A stretch of 64,000 nt of DNA, from assembly GCF_028583425.1 (NCBI RefSeq), contig NC_072801.1, forward strand, positions 10,994,001 to 11,058,000, given 5' to 3'. The notes under the pieces are model-generated. The model worked only from the letters and a program-made list of their open reading frames with translations. It had not been told where the DNA came from and did no database searches. A program made the translations under genes and the position numbers. Every line of letters starts with the position of its first letter. Position 1 is the first letter of the stretch. Shown one piece after another: positions 1-59,603 of this stretch. Source of the DNA: Eublepharis macularius. Its lineage: Eukaryota; Chordata; Lepidosauria; Squamata; Eublepharidae.

Positions 1-2293
1 ATGCTACCTTTCTTAGGAACTGCCTGCTCTTTTGTGCTTCTGTGATTTATCACTTGACCTACAAAAGGTAAAGGGCACTGCTCTTTAAAATGTTAGGTGA
101 TTTAACACTCTGGGAAGTTCCAGCACCATACTGAAACACATACACTAGAGCAGTAAAGCTAAAGCATCGGGAGTTTGGGTTGTGGAAGACCCAGTTCAAA
201 TTTTACTTCTGAAAAAAAAGCTCATAGCGTGCCCTTGGTCAATCAACTGTCCTTAGCATTTTGTAGGATGCTGGAGGAAAATCTGAGAAAGTCAAGTTAG
301 CTAGAATTAAATTTTAGCAAGAATTTTGTTTCTAGAGAGAAAGAATCAGCCGCTACCCCATGTTGCCTATCCCTCCATTTTTATCCTAGGGAGCTCGAGG
401 CAGTACAGACTGATTTTCCCCTTCCAGATTTATTCTAGCAACCCTGTGAGACGAGTTTGACTGAAAGCAAGTGGCCTAACATCACCCGGTGAGCTTCATG
501 GCAGAACAGGGATTTGAACTCGTGTCTCCCAGTCCTAGGCTGACACAACTACACTACATTACTTCCCCAGTTGACTTGCTACTGCCACTGAGTCTTTAAT
601 TTGATGTTTCTTTTCATTGCCTTTAGTATGCTCATAAATGTTATCACCCTTTATGGCACTGACATTCTTATTCATACCTTCCAAATGTTTTTTAAAAAGA
701 ACAGATTTGTTGTATAATTAGTAAATTCATAGTTTTTCTTCCAGACACACCAAAGCCTAGTTTTGTAGCTTACATATTGGCAAAGTAAATGAAGTGGCAT
801 AACACATCATACCAAAAGCAAAAAAATGTAGCTGACCCCCCATTACCCCTAATTACCCTTCTTAACCTTGTAGAATCAGATTGCTACAACCTAGTGACAG
901 GCCAAGGGTTTTGTGGAGAACAAAAGGATTCCTCAAAAGTTTACAACGGTTACAGCAGGTAAGTGCCCCAAAAGGCAGCTTGCCTCACCTTCTCAACCAA
1001 CCCATTTCATGCATCTTTTTGAAGGGCACTCTTAGTGAGGCACAATAAACATGGGCCAGTTCTTCACAAGGTGCCCGCACAGCGAAGAACGTGTCTCGGA
1101 ACCTTCTGCAACGCCCAGGAATTCTGTGACAGATGCATGCTTCAAGGCAGGGGGGGAATAAGGGGTTGACCAAGACTTTAAAAAAAAACCCCTATAAACG
1201 ATCATGTAAATTTCATTCTCTTACACTAGATGGTGATTTGGTTTTGGATCCCAGCGATTTGTCAGTATCATTCTGTACTAATACAGTTAATCTTCTCAAA
1301 GTAATTGGATGTGTCATTTGAGGAAATACTTTGAGCTAGTCAAAACACCCAATCCTGAGAAGCATGTGTGCTTGCATTCTTGTACCATTTATACTTCAAA
1401 TCCTGAGCAAGGATTATTCTTTACCTCTTGACTACCTTAACTGGTACTTGCAGTTTCAGGCTTGGTTTGTAATACCATCTACTGCAATATTTTCACATTT
1501 AAAATGATATTTTTAAAATGTATTTTCCTCAGAACAGCATCAATACCAGCTGGTCTATATACAGGCGGATTCAACGTTACCCAATTCATACAATGAACTG
1601 GACTGGATATACCATTTTGCCCCTGAAGGTTTCCTGTTCCCACGACCCACATAGCAGTGATGAATCTTACAAACAATTTCTGAGCAAACCACTGTGGAGT
1701 CAATGTCCCACCTCTTCTTTCCAAAGATGTCTATTAGGGACCCTACTATTAGATTCCTGCATGTCACGTTCAGAATATTCATATTCTGAAACTTGCCAGC
1801 TGGAAATAGGGACTTCTCTTAAAAGCATATTCTGATGTGTAATATTAAGTGTTCTTGGATCGTATGAGTTAATATGGGGAGCACATAAGTAATCTGAGAT
1901 TTTGTTTTAGCAAAGTAAAATAAGTAGTTAAAATTACCACAGACAAGGCTGCTTGGCAAATATACCCACAGAAACTAGCCCTCAAATATTATTAGCTTCC
2001 CACCATCACTGCCACCATATTTACATGTGTGGAATACGGACAAATTCTCTCCCAGTTTTCAAGAGGGTCCTTGTCAACTTACCTGCAAGACCACAGGTGA
2101 GCAAAGTTATTTCTAAGCCTACTTTACAACCAAACTGAAGTAAGGTTTTATGTGGCGTCTGCCATGATGATGTGTGAATGATCCCACGGAAGGGTACTGA
2201 TCTTTCGTAGTCACTTCAGAACATTTCAACCCTGGTGTGAACACAACACTAGTGCTGCAAAAATGGTAGAATGTCTGAATTTAAAGTTGTGAG
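1..2293. other. Intergenic DNA downstream of SMURF1
   Basis: No exon of a neighbouring gene is recognisable on either strand. In mammals TRRAP lies on this side, but nothing here translates to it. The only repeat recognised is a SINE relic near 0.5 kb. Confidence 0.5.
430..565 (-). repeat. tRNA-derived SINE relic
   Basis: The minus strand carries a degraded version of the SINE layout also seen at 6.2 kb: a gggatttgaactcg B-box region and flanking ctcccagtcctag sequence. It is old and diverged. Confidence 0.5.
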
Positions 2294-2363
2294 TTTATTG
2301 CATATGTAACAAAAAATGAACATGACCTCCTGGGCCCAGCCTACTATACAATCACTGTTTATT
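2294..2363 (-). terminator. Candidate SMURF1 polyadenylation signals (two AATAAA)
   Basis: Minus-strand AATAAA hexamers lie at 2363-2358 and 2299-2294, with a T-rich and GT-containing stretch between them that could serve as the downstream element of the first. Position and orientation fit the end of SMURF1. No transcript evidence is available from sequence alone. Confidence 0.45.
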
Positions 2364-5300
2364 CCAGCTGGCTCCATTACCACATTAAATAGAACTAGTA
2401 TTTCTTTAAATACTTTGATTTAAGACATAAAATGGAAAAAATTAGTGTACAACTTCTCCACAAAATAAAATCTGCAATTAAAAATGGTGAGAAGAATAAC
2501 AAGGGTAGCAGCAATACTTAAAAAAACAAGACATTACAAAACAATAAGTTAAAAAATACATTATAAAGTGGTTGATGAAAAAAATTAACAGCAAAAAAAC
2601 ACACAAGCACACAAATACATATTGCGTTTCCAAAAAGAAAAAGAAAAACCCTTTCTGTGCTCTACAGTATCAGTTCTTGGTTCTGGCTAAGGGGGGTGGG
2701 GGTAGTCAGGGAGAGGGTGGGGCATTTTAATTAGTGGAGATTTTTAACAGCCACACAGCTTTAGCAGGGCACACTCCCTACAAAGAGCAAGCAAAAGCTG
2801 GTTCAATATGTTGTTCAGGTTTGTTATACACATTCATGCCTTCCCAGTGAATTAAAAAACACACACACACACACACACACATATAAGAGTGGTGATTTCC
2901 TACATCCCTGAGAGCACAAATGCAAGATGATGATGCATTTCAGGGGAAGTAAACGAAGAATTGTCTCACCGAACTAGATCCTAGCTTTGTACTTGATACA
3001 GGTGTGAAAGACAGGAAGTGCAAGTGCCTCGGTGCTTCTTCTTGTGTGTCCGCACTGAATTAGATTGGGGGGGGATGCAAAAATTGTAGTTGGGGTGACA
3101 CCGATGGCATCAATATACGCAGCATAAGCCACTCGTGTTTCTGGCCCCCTCCTCTTTATCAACAATCTTGCTACCTGTGGGCCTGTTCCGGGTGGCAGCA
3201 GCGATCAAGAGGCTGCAGAGGCAAATACATAAGCCATCCTCTTCTACTTCAGCTCCATATTTTGTCTGGATGGTTTTAACTGGGGGGGGGGAGGAAGGGG
3301 GGGTGTTCGGCGAAGGGCAGATTAGACCTTCACAGCAAGAGAATCCTATTTTTCGACCTGTTTTTCAGGGCTGCATTGATGTGCAAGCAGATGTGGGATT
3401 TTGAGCTTGAGGAGAAGCAGGGGCTTCCTATGGCACTGCTGCCAGCCAGCACCTTAGAAGAAGAAAAAAAGCCACTAAATGTCCAAAAGAGTTTTGCCTT
3501 GTACTTCTTTCCGAAAATCCCAGTTCATCCTGACTCAAAGCCTAAAGTGTCCAGAAAGACAGCAAACGGGTTCATTTAGGCTCTTGGGTGCTTAAAAAGC
3601 AGCGGCACAAAAGCTTCAAGACACAAAACCCAGGGACAGGAAGTCATTTTAGAGAAACTGAGGGGCCATTCCTCCCATCTCCCTCACTACTCTAATTAGA
3701 AACCCATCTATGCTGCACAGCCTGAACCGCACATCTCCTTGTGCTACCTTTGGTATATAACTTCCACATAGCACGGTGTTTCCCCATTCTATAGGTCCTC
3801 TCTTTTGAACATCACCAATACGGTATATGCTCCAGCTACACAGAAGTCGCTTTATTACAACTGTAGTAGAAGAACTGGCCGGAAGGCATACCAATAACCA
3901 GTGGTAGCTCTGCTAATCTTATGAGGCTTGCCCATTTTTCTCTGTACTATACATAAAGTCAACTGCTGTGTGTAAGAATGTCTCACCCTCCTCCCTGTAG
4001 AGAATAATCTGGACAGCCTCTTTTTGTAGTGCTTGCATCATTCTACAGTATCTTGCAGGTTCCAGTTCCACTGCCTGGGCTTAATCAAATCCAAGGGACA
4101 GCATCTCACCTCCACAGGCATGTGGAAAGCCAGAGTCACCACAATTCTATTATCCAGAGGATTGCAAATTAAGCTTGACCAACTATTTGAATGCTAAACC
4201 CAGAAACATCCCCCTATTCCCCCACCCCATAATGCAGTTAACTGGTCCCATAAGTGCAACTGGGTCCCAAAGGCCCTCACCCCCCATTATGTCTTGAATC
4301 CGTCAATGAAACCCAGCTCTTCAGTCACATGGTGCAAATTTCACAAAACAATACAATTTCCTCTCTCAATGTAAATCCTCATATTCCCAAAACACCAAAT
4401 CACAAAAGTTACAGTCAACTGAACAAACAGGAAAAAATTCAGCATTCGGACAAGTATCTAACTTTAGTTTGCCCTATCACAGTTTAAAGCTATTATCAAA
4501 TTTAAAAAAAAAGATGACCATAGAAATATTTTTATAGATCAGAGAACAAATCTGACCCACAGCTGAAATCCAACACACTACTTGTTCAATACACCATCTG
4601 TTAACATGGATCTTTGTGTTTCTTTTTTTAATTAAAAAAAGTATTTTGAAATCAAGTCTAAGACACATTTGATGATTACTGGGCCTTTCTGCAAAGAAAT
4701 GGTTAAGAATACTGCAATGCCATGCAAACTTTTTTTGTTTTAAGTTTGATACTGTTAACCAGGTTACTTTGGTTCTCCTACTCTGGGAAGTCACATGGAG
4801 TAACTTAATATCAGTCTTGAGCGTTTAACTTCAGAAATATGAATATTAAAAAATAAAACCAAGAGACTAAAAGCAGCACCCTGGTTGCTCAGTCTCTGTA
4901 GGCTAAAACCATGATGAATCTTTCCAGTAGATTTACATTATGTTAAGACTTTTATTGTCTGAACAGACTCCCTCAACACCACAGCATTAGTCTCCAAACT
5001 ACACAGAACTTGGTTTCATTTGTTTTTAGCTACTTCCTCTCAAGAGACTTCCACAATTGCAAGTGAAAGAAAGCATCTGAGAAAACCGTAACAGAAGAAA
5101 ACTTTCCAGGCTGTTGGACCATGTTGCCCAGGCCTTTTCTCTCTGCATTCTGTAATGTATGCTAGGGAAGCAAAAACACAGAACCAAGCCAGTGCTGTGT
5201 TCAAAGCATCCAAAATGGAAAGGGCGGGGGGGTGGGGGGAAGCTTACCACTCCATTCAAGGAAGGCTTGGACTCATCAGTCTATTCTTAAGAAGCCAAGC

Positions 5301-5894
5301 CACTGCACTTGCCCAGAGAGTATTCTGTCAGGGAACAGCCCTAAGTTACATGTGCCTACAGAACTGCATTCTGTTAACCATTCTGATATGGGACTCTGAA
5401 ATGCGCATTTTGAAATTTCACTGCCAGTCTTCTGGACTCTACAAGGGACTTGGGACTGCCTTAAGACAAAACTTCCAGGTACATATACCAGTGGAAACTC
5501 CTCAGCAAACCAATCTCAAGATACTCAACTACAAGTTTGATACTCCTATAAAAAAGAAAGACCACAGGTCACTGACCTTATCACAATATGTGTTACAAGT
5601 CTAGCAGAATATCTTGGGTAACCAAAACCAGAATCCTGATCCCTGGCTGTCTTTTGTTTTGTGGGAGTGAGAAGAGGAGAAAGGAATTATTGTAACAAAG
5701 GAGAGGAAAGTATGGTTGGGAACCACCAACAAAAGCCCCAACATCACTGCAGCGGGGAAGATGGCCTCATCTCCCCCCCCCAAGTTCTTCTAGCGTCCCA
5801 ATGCTTTGGACAACAGAAGTTCACAGCAAGCTTCTTCTTACAGCTTTTGGTTTGGTGGTCCATGAGCTAGCATCTGTTTCCTTTGGTTGCCCAT
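2335..5894 (-). other. SMURF1: Probable SMURF1 3'UTR
   Basis: About 3.5 kb follows the stop codon without recognisable transposons, apart from a short dinucleotide repeat, and without coding potential. The interval ends at the first of two closely spaced polyadenylation signals. A long 3'UTR is usual for SMURF1. The end is an inference; a shorter form could use the minus-strand AATAAA at 4951-4956. Confidence 0.5.
2859..2880. repeat. (AC)11 microsatellite
   Basis: Perfect AC dinucleotide run within the probable 3'UTR (GT in the transcript). Confidence 0.95.
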
Positions 5895-53323
<47,429 letters not shown>

Positions 53324-53677
53324 CGCTTCCCCCCTCAGAGGCACCCCCCGGGACGGAGAGCAGGAGAGGCGGGATCAGCCGCCGGCGACGCGGACCGCCA
53401 TCCGGGAGTATCACGGCCCCTCTTTCGTCGCCGCCGCTCGGTCGGCCTTCCTCCCCCCCCCCCTCCCCTCAGAGGGCGCCGGTGGCGGGCGGGCGAGGCG
53501 GCGCCGCCTCACGAAGCAAGACGCCCGCCCCGCCGGACGCGAACGAGGACTGCGCGCTCGCGCCGCCTCAGCCGCCGCCGGCGCCGCCACCCGCTCCCCC
53601 CCTCCCTCGCTGGCACCTCCTTTCCCGTCGTGCCTCAGGAGGAGGACGCCGCGCCGTTACGTATCGGCGTCGCTCGA

Positions 53678-53690
53678 GCGGCCATGTTGG
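53678..53690 (-). promoter_or_regulatory. YY1-like site at the probable transcription start
   Basis: The minus strand reads CCAACATGGCCGC, close to the YY1 consensus CAAnATGGCnGC, in the orientation usual just downstream of transcription starts. It lies at the upstream edge of the CpG island. Confidence 0.45.
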
Positions 53691-53817
53691 TGAGGTCGCT
53701 TCTTCAGAGCGCTGGGGACACGCCCCGTTTACTGACATGCTTCGTACTGAAGTGGACGAGGGAGACGGGCCAGGAAGCCCCGGAAAGTTCAGGCCTCTGT
53801 TCAAAGACCGTTGCCTG

Positions 53818-53880
53818 CCCCAGGTTGGGAAATTCCTGGAGAATTGGCGGGAGGGCGGGGGGGGACTTCCAAAGGGTATA
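53818..53880. repeat. Fragment of the same TIR element upstream of the promoter
   Basis: It matches the 5' end of the 52785-52990 element (ccaggttgggaaattcctgg), then diverges through a poly-G run to gggtataat. Confidence 0.65.
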
Positions 53881-53925
53881 ATTTTATTTATTTATGTCAT
53901 TTATAGTCCTCTTTTGAGACTCAAG

Positions 53926-54855
53926 CAAGCAAGCCTTTATTGGCATATATAAAATTTTAAATACAGAAACTCCATACAAAATGAGATTAAAATACAGATA
54001 GGAGCAGGGCAACAGTGCAGCAAAACCAGTACAGAATATTACTTGTCAGGGTGTATAGCCCTGGCACTGCAGAGAAACTTGGCTACTATGTCAGTTATTT
54101 CCCCATCTGGGTTGTTAAGCAGGAACTGAACTTTAAAATCATCAGAAAAGTGAAAGTTGGGCTAATATAGGATGTAGAAGATCCCGGCGTGGCGCCAGAT
54201 AAAAAGAGCACTGGAGAAGAACATGGGAGACAGTTTCAACACAGTCCATCAAACAAGGACAACACCTGCTATAATAAGGAATCCCATGAAATAGATAAAA
54301 TGGCTGAAGGAAGAACATTAAGAGTGCAATCCTATGGAGAGTTACTCCAGTCTAAGCCCACATTGACTTCAATTGACTTAGATTAGAGTAACTCTGCATA
54401 GGATTGCACTGTAAATCTGGCCAGAGAAAAGGCTCTACGTAAATTGCGAGCCAGGAGTTGGTAAAGGTATGCTGCTGGGAGACACATTGGGGACAGTCCC
54501 CAAGTTTAGGGGAGAACAAGTTCTACTAACAGAACTATAGAGAGTTTGTAACTCTAATCCCAAAAGACTGGATTTTATTTTTGAGAAGGCCTCAGACTCA
54601 GATAGCAGGGTTAAAGATTCTATAGATAAGTTCAAGGAACTTGTTTTAGCTTCAATACAGGCCAACCAACTAGAGTTGGCAAATTCAGATGATAAATGAT
54701 ATGTATAACGGGGGGGGGGGGGGATCAGAATTAAAATGGAGTCTCAACCAATATTTGATAGTGTGAAGCCATGCCTTGGTGGCCAACAGATTTTGACCGC
54801 ACTCTAAGCATAAGAGCATATGGAACACACATAGGAACCCCCATGAGACTCAAGG
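53926..54855 (-). mobile_element. 930-bp retroelement insertion with 15-bp target-site duplication
   Basis: Perfect CTTTTGAGACTCAAG occurs at 53911-53925 and 54856-54870. The minus-strand 3' end is ccaataaaggcttgcttg, suggesting a CTTG-type tail. No coding domain was recognised. It carries a hairpin MITE at 54323-54410. Confidence 0.7.
54323..54410. mobile_element. Hairpin MITE
   Basis: Near-palindrome: agtgcaatcctatggagagt at the left against actctgcataggattgcact at the right, with an imperfect centre. It is nested in the 930-bp insertion. Confidence 0.75.
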
Positions 54856-54893
54856 CTTTTGAGACTCAAGGTGGATTACACAGTGTGAGATTA

Positions 54894-55131
54894 GATGCAG
54901 AGGAGTTAGCCGTGTTAGTCTGTGGTAGCAAAATCAAAAAGAGTCCAGTAGCACCTTTAAGACTAACCAATTTTATTGTAGCATAAGCTTTCGAGAATCA
55001 AGTTCTCTTCGTCAGATACATGATACAGAGACTGTCTCTGTACCATGCATCTGACAAAGAGAACTTGATTCTCGAAAGCTTATGCTACAATAAAATTGGT
55101 TAGTCTTAAAGGTGCTACTGGACTCTTTTTG
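54894..55131. mobile_element. Penelope-like fragment, inverted pair, with 14-bp target-site duplication
   Basis: Perfect ACAGTGTGAGATTA flanks it (54880-54893 and 55132-55145). Two copies of one end are arranged head to head (minus 54945-55015, plus 55051-55131). The minus copy keeps the intact hammerhead-like core; the plus copy has CTGACAA. Confidence 0.75.
54979..55015 (-). ncRNA. Hammerhead-ribozyme-like motif
   Basis: Minus-strand CTGACGA, stem-loop GAGAA-CTTGA-TTCTC, GAAA and AGC-TTAT-GCT are all present, identical in core to the copy at 49583-49620. Stem I is not evident. Activity is unknown. Confidence 0.45.
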
Positions 55132-55344
55132 ACAGTGTGAGATTAAAGCAGTCAGTATTAAGGACATTTCCATAAATAATGCCATAGGTAAATAAACACA
55201 AGTTTACAAAGACATGGCATTAGCAAGAATCCAATGGAGTTAAGCAATTCTAGGGCTGACATTAGCCAACATGAAGCACAGGTAGCTCGTAGGGGCACAT
55301 ATTTAAAGCAACATGGTGCGAAGCATCTGAGACCCCCCCCCCCC

Positions 55345-55452
55345 CTCTACAGACTCTGCCTTCCAAAGCAGCTATTATCTCCAAGCAAACTGATCTCTGT
55401 GGCCTGGAGATCAGTTGTAGGAGATCTCCAGCCACCACCTGGAGATTGGCAA
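55345..55452. repeat. Partial copy of the 52785-type TIR element
   Basis: It contains ctgccttccaaagcagctat, ggagatctccagccaccacc and tggagattggcaa, matching the right half of the copy at 52785-52990. Confidence 0.7.
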
Positions 55453-56970
55453 ACTGTCCACAAGTCAGCTGGACTTGACAGCACTTTGCACACAAGACAA
55501 AGAGAGGAGGGCGCCCCTAGTGGGAGGAAGGGCCAGTGCAGTGCTCAGTCTTGCCAACGGTGACCAGTGCAGCTCCTCAAGGCTGCCTGCCTCCAGGGGG
55601 GCCTAGAGATCTCCCAGAATCACAACTGAGCTCCAGCTCTCAGCGAGGTCATTGTGCAAGGGTGTTGTGAAGAATTAAAAAATGAGGTCCTCTGCCTCGA
55701 GCTCCTTGTCAAAAGGGCAGGACCCCAACAATAGTACATATTGATGCGGAAGGGAAGAATCCTTAATAAAGAGAGCTGAGCGTGTAAGCCACTACCCTGC
55801 CATTCACTCCTATGAGACAGAAGGCTAGCTAAGGCTACGCCAATCCAGAGAGCGCTAGTAAGCAGCAGTGTGGGGCACACGGCATTTCAATTTTTCTACA
55901 GGCAAAGAACTGACCTAGTTCGCCAATCCCGTTGATTTATTGAACTGGAAGCTGGAATCAAGGTGACGTTTAGCTGGATTATTATTCATTGCTCTAGAAA
56001 CTACTTCAGTTCAAATCATCAACTGCTGAGCAGAGGTTAAAGCAAGGGAGGGAGAATGACTTCTTGAGACAGACTGTAAACAGGGTCATCGTCCCCCCCC
56101 CCGTCCCCCCCCCCCAGTATTCGCTTTCAGGCAAAACTATATCCATGCTTTAAAAAAAATCACAGCCAATGAGGCAGTTATGGCTCCGCGCCTGAGCATC
56201 TGTCATGTCCTTTCCCTGCAAAAAAGATTCAAGGAGCGATTCCTGGTATTTGCATTTTGCGATAGCAACTTGTCATTTGTTTATTTATTTCAGTGCGCCC
56301 TCTCCAGAGAGTGGCTCGTGGTTGTTCACAAAACAAAATTAAACCATAAAAAATGAGCAGTTTAAAATTTATCAGTAATCAACAACCCATTAAAAATAAG
56401 CAAGAACCATAAAAACACCCCCCCCAAAAAACACCACTCATCATCCTGAAAAGATATTCATATCAAGCTAGAAGCTTGGCATAAAAACAGTGGCAAAAAA
56501 CTATGGAGCCCCTCCTCGCTGTTGTGACAATGTACTTATGTTGTCTCTCACCAGAGTCAGATTGCCAGCAATTAAGAGGACATGGAGAGTCTAGCACCCT
56601 CTTGAACATGTGATCATTTGCAGTTCGGCGAAACACTGGTTAGTTTCTGGTCTGCTTTAAATTACAGGACAACACCAGAAAGAAGAAAAGGACTGTTTTT
56701 TTCCTTCCAGCTGTTCCCATAGGTTTTTCAACAATACCGCACAGGCTAAATACCTACTTTGTAGTTCTGCTACAATTATATAAGGTCTTTCCTTTACTAT
56801 AACAAGTCCTTAATATCTCATTTTAGTGACCTCCCAGGATTGCAGGTTAATGGGCAGAGTTGCTGTCTCTTCCTGTCCACTTTATACCGCCAGGGCCCTC
56901 AGCTTAACCTGGAAGAGGCAGGAGAGGCACACAAAACTCTTTCCCTGGCTCCTCCAACTTTGTGTGACTG

Positions 56971-57072
56971 AGAGCCAAGCTACGAGTGACGCCTGACACA
57001 GGTTGGACACTTGTCAGCTTCCCTCAAGTTTTGATGGGAAATGTAGGCGTCCTGGTTTTACAGCTTGGCTCT
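56971..57072. mobile_element. Short MITE with TIRs
   Basis: It starts AGAGCCAAGCTAC and ends CAGCTTGGCTCT (inverted). The same left end recurs at 63953 in the window. No transposase. Confidence 0.7.
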
Positions 57073-58489
57073 CCATTACAGCTGAAAGACCAGGATCTTG
57101 TCTGTGGAAGACAAGATCCAGGACAAAATAGGATCATTGGCTTGATCCAGAAAGGCTCTTCTTAGGGCCTTGCCTTGTCTATTGTTAACAGCTGAGAAAG
57201 CCTCTTCTGTATATCAAAGCTAATGATTTTGGGAGCTCTTCCTTCCATAACTCTATCCAGTCCCTCCTAAGCAAGTGGCCACCGACAGTCCCTCATGCCA
57301 GCCAGTTCCTTGGGTCAATTCCACATCATATGAAGATGCTGAAAAGCAAACCAGTTCCACTCTATATCACCTGACTTTTAAATGCAGCTATTTTTCTGAG
57401 GCTAGGAATCTTAATTTTGCCTTTGCTCTGTAATATAAATCATATGGAGGCCTTACCTCTTATTAGAAGATAATAGTAGACCCATCACTCTTTTCAGTTG
57501 CAAAATTTTATGTCCAATTGATTTTCACAACTGCTTAAATGTGGTCTAGCTTTTATATTTTAGTAGTGTGTTTAAAACTATGTAAGTTAAGAAGCAGTAT
57601 CAGGCAGAGAGAGAGTTCTAACCTTCTGCTACCCACAAATCATATCAATCTAGCACTGGTAGGGAAGGGGTTGCCCATCTGAAAATATTTACATTGCAAT
57701 GTGACCTGTACTTGTTCAGGAATAGGTTCCGTTGACTAAAATGCCTATCTGTGTTTAGGCTTCTGGGTCATATCAGGGCATTTTGAAAGAATGCCACTTG
57801 AATGCTGGGATATCAGATTGCATTGATGTTCTCCTGGGCTGGGACCAAAACTTAAGAGAAACTTCAGCCAGGCCCAGAATATAAGAGCTGAGTGACAGTC
57901 TGTCATATTGATCTCACCTTATTTCCCAGCACCATATTTTTCCTCCCAGCGTGTTTTCATCTTCCATATTGTCAGTCTGATCGGCAGGAGCTGCCAACAT
58001 CTGTTAGCTGAGGAAGGGCTGGGGATGGCTTCAATAAATATAAGATCAGCTGCAGTTCTATCAAAGTCAATTCCGTCAGGGGGAGACAGGGAAACTTTAA
58101 TAAGTACCGGGGAGACTACAGATTGGAATGCAAAAGGGAGTGGAGAAGGGAATTATACATGCTTGGTTAGCAGACTATAAATAAGGTGGATGGAAATATG
58201 TGCAGGTGGAGATCTAATGAATGCAGGAAAGCACCCATTTCAAGACAAATACTGATGATTCCAAACATTTTAAATCAGTCTTCAAATGGAGAAACTGAGG
58301 TTCACCACACCAGGAATGCCACCGCATGCTGGAATTTACATTGGAAGGTCGTGGACTGACCACGAAACAACTCTCGACCTCAGATCCCCCTTGGCCAAAC
58401 AGGACTACCTACATCCCTGCAAAGTAAAAAATTGTAATACACTTTAAAACAGTATAATATTATAATATGCTTTATTAACAGTGTTATAA

Positions 58490-58560
58490 AATTATAATTT
58501 ATTGAAGAGACAGGACAAGCTTTTGAGTGCAACAGAGCTCTTCAGACAGAACAAGAAAGC
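58490..58560 (-). repeat. Possible degraded Penelope-like tail
   Basis: The minus strand reads CTGAAGA, a short GAG...CTC stem region, then CAAAAGCTTGTC, which resembles a hammerhead core with G12 lost, followed by cttcaataaatt. Weak, by analogy with the 49.6- and 55-kb copies. Confidence 0.35.
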
Positions 58561-59447
58561 AGCAAACAACGCGCTTACATACAATCCAAGTGTGGCAGCT
58601 TCTCTCAAACCACACATGCTTCTATAACAAGACTGAATTTGCTTCTAAGAAAGGTGGAAATCAAAGTTAAACAAACAAAATGACACTGACTATATAATCC
58701 CTTTTTGAAAAAGTTTCAGTGCGCATCTTTTCAAATGTTGATTTCTAAAAGGGAGAGGAAAGAGCTGCTGTTACACTGGAAGCGTAGCTCTGTTCCAAGG
58801 AGGATTCCCTACATTAGACCGTGATGAATGAAGAAGGCCCCATGCTTTTCAATGCTGACAATCTACAACCAGTAGAGGTGGCACTTCCATTCTTAACCTT
58901 ACATCCAGTGTAGTGATTACCATCCTGATCAACTGGCATTCCACTTCAAACACCCATCGGCAAGACTAACCCTTTGCCTTCGAGAAGGTGGATCTGGATA
59001 GACCCAACATGCTCATAGAAGAACACAGCATCGCAGATGGAACTGGGGTGGTGATGGTGCGAATCAGCTTGGATAATTACAATTGCTAACGAATGGCTGT
59101 ACAGACACTAAGTCACCACCACGCCCAACACAGCAGGAAAATCCGAAAGGTTCCTTGAAGCTTGTCTTGCCAGAGAAGAGAAACCGATGTGTAGGTTTAG
59201 GTTTGGACACAATAAATAAAGGCAAGCAGTGAATATGTCTGGCTCTTGTCTAGGGTTTTCATGTGTATGTGCTTCCTAGTTTTGGTCATTTAGAATGGTG
59301 GTTTTCAAACTGTGCTGGGGAAGTTTATTGGGGTTCTTCAAGGAGACAATCTACTTCACATATCCAGTTGCATCTTCCCGTGTAATGTGTAACTAGAAGA
59401 TGGCACTGGTGGTGTCAGAGAACACACTTCCTGAAAGGCAAAAGCTA

Positions 59448-59600
59448 GTGTAGTGGTTACAGCATCAGATGAATACACAAGGAACTCCAGGCTTGAATCC
59501 CCACTCTGCCATGGAAGCTTGCTGGGTGAACCTCTCTCCCTCTCACACATACACACTCTCACACACACTCTCACACTTTCAGCCTAACCTGTCTCATAAC
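59448..59600 (+). repeat. tRNA-derived SINE
   Basis: It has head gtgtagtggttacagcatca, B-box ggcttgaatccccactctgc, body catggaagcttgctgggtga, and an expanded CACACTCT patch. Confidence 0.75.
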
Positions 59601-59603
59601 AAC

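Larger units (their letters stand above)
53881..55344 (-). mobile_element. Host LINE-like element split by two later insertions
   Basis: Pieces at 53881-53925, 54871-54893 and 55146-about 55344 are contiguous once two insertions with their duplications are removed. The left end reads tttatttatttatgtcattt, a LINE tail on the minus strand. The family is not certain. Confidence 0.6.
55453..59447. other. Intergenic DNA upstream of SMURF1
   Basis: No exon recognised on either strand. Poly-C runs lie near 56094-56115. A MITE and one degraded Penelope-like tail are listed separately. Confidence 0.5.

Noticed and set aside
1..2293. 3' end of TRRAP, expected from mammalian gene order
   Set aside because: No translation resembles TRRAP; its end may lie outside the window.
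53324..53344. Seven-residue N-terminal extension of SMURF1 from an in-frame GTG
   Set aside because: Vertebrate non-AUG starts are rare and the ATG at 53323 matches the conserved family N-terminus.
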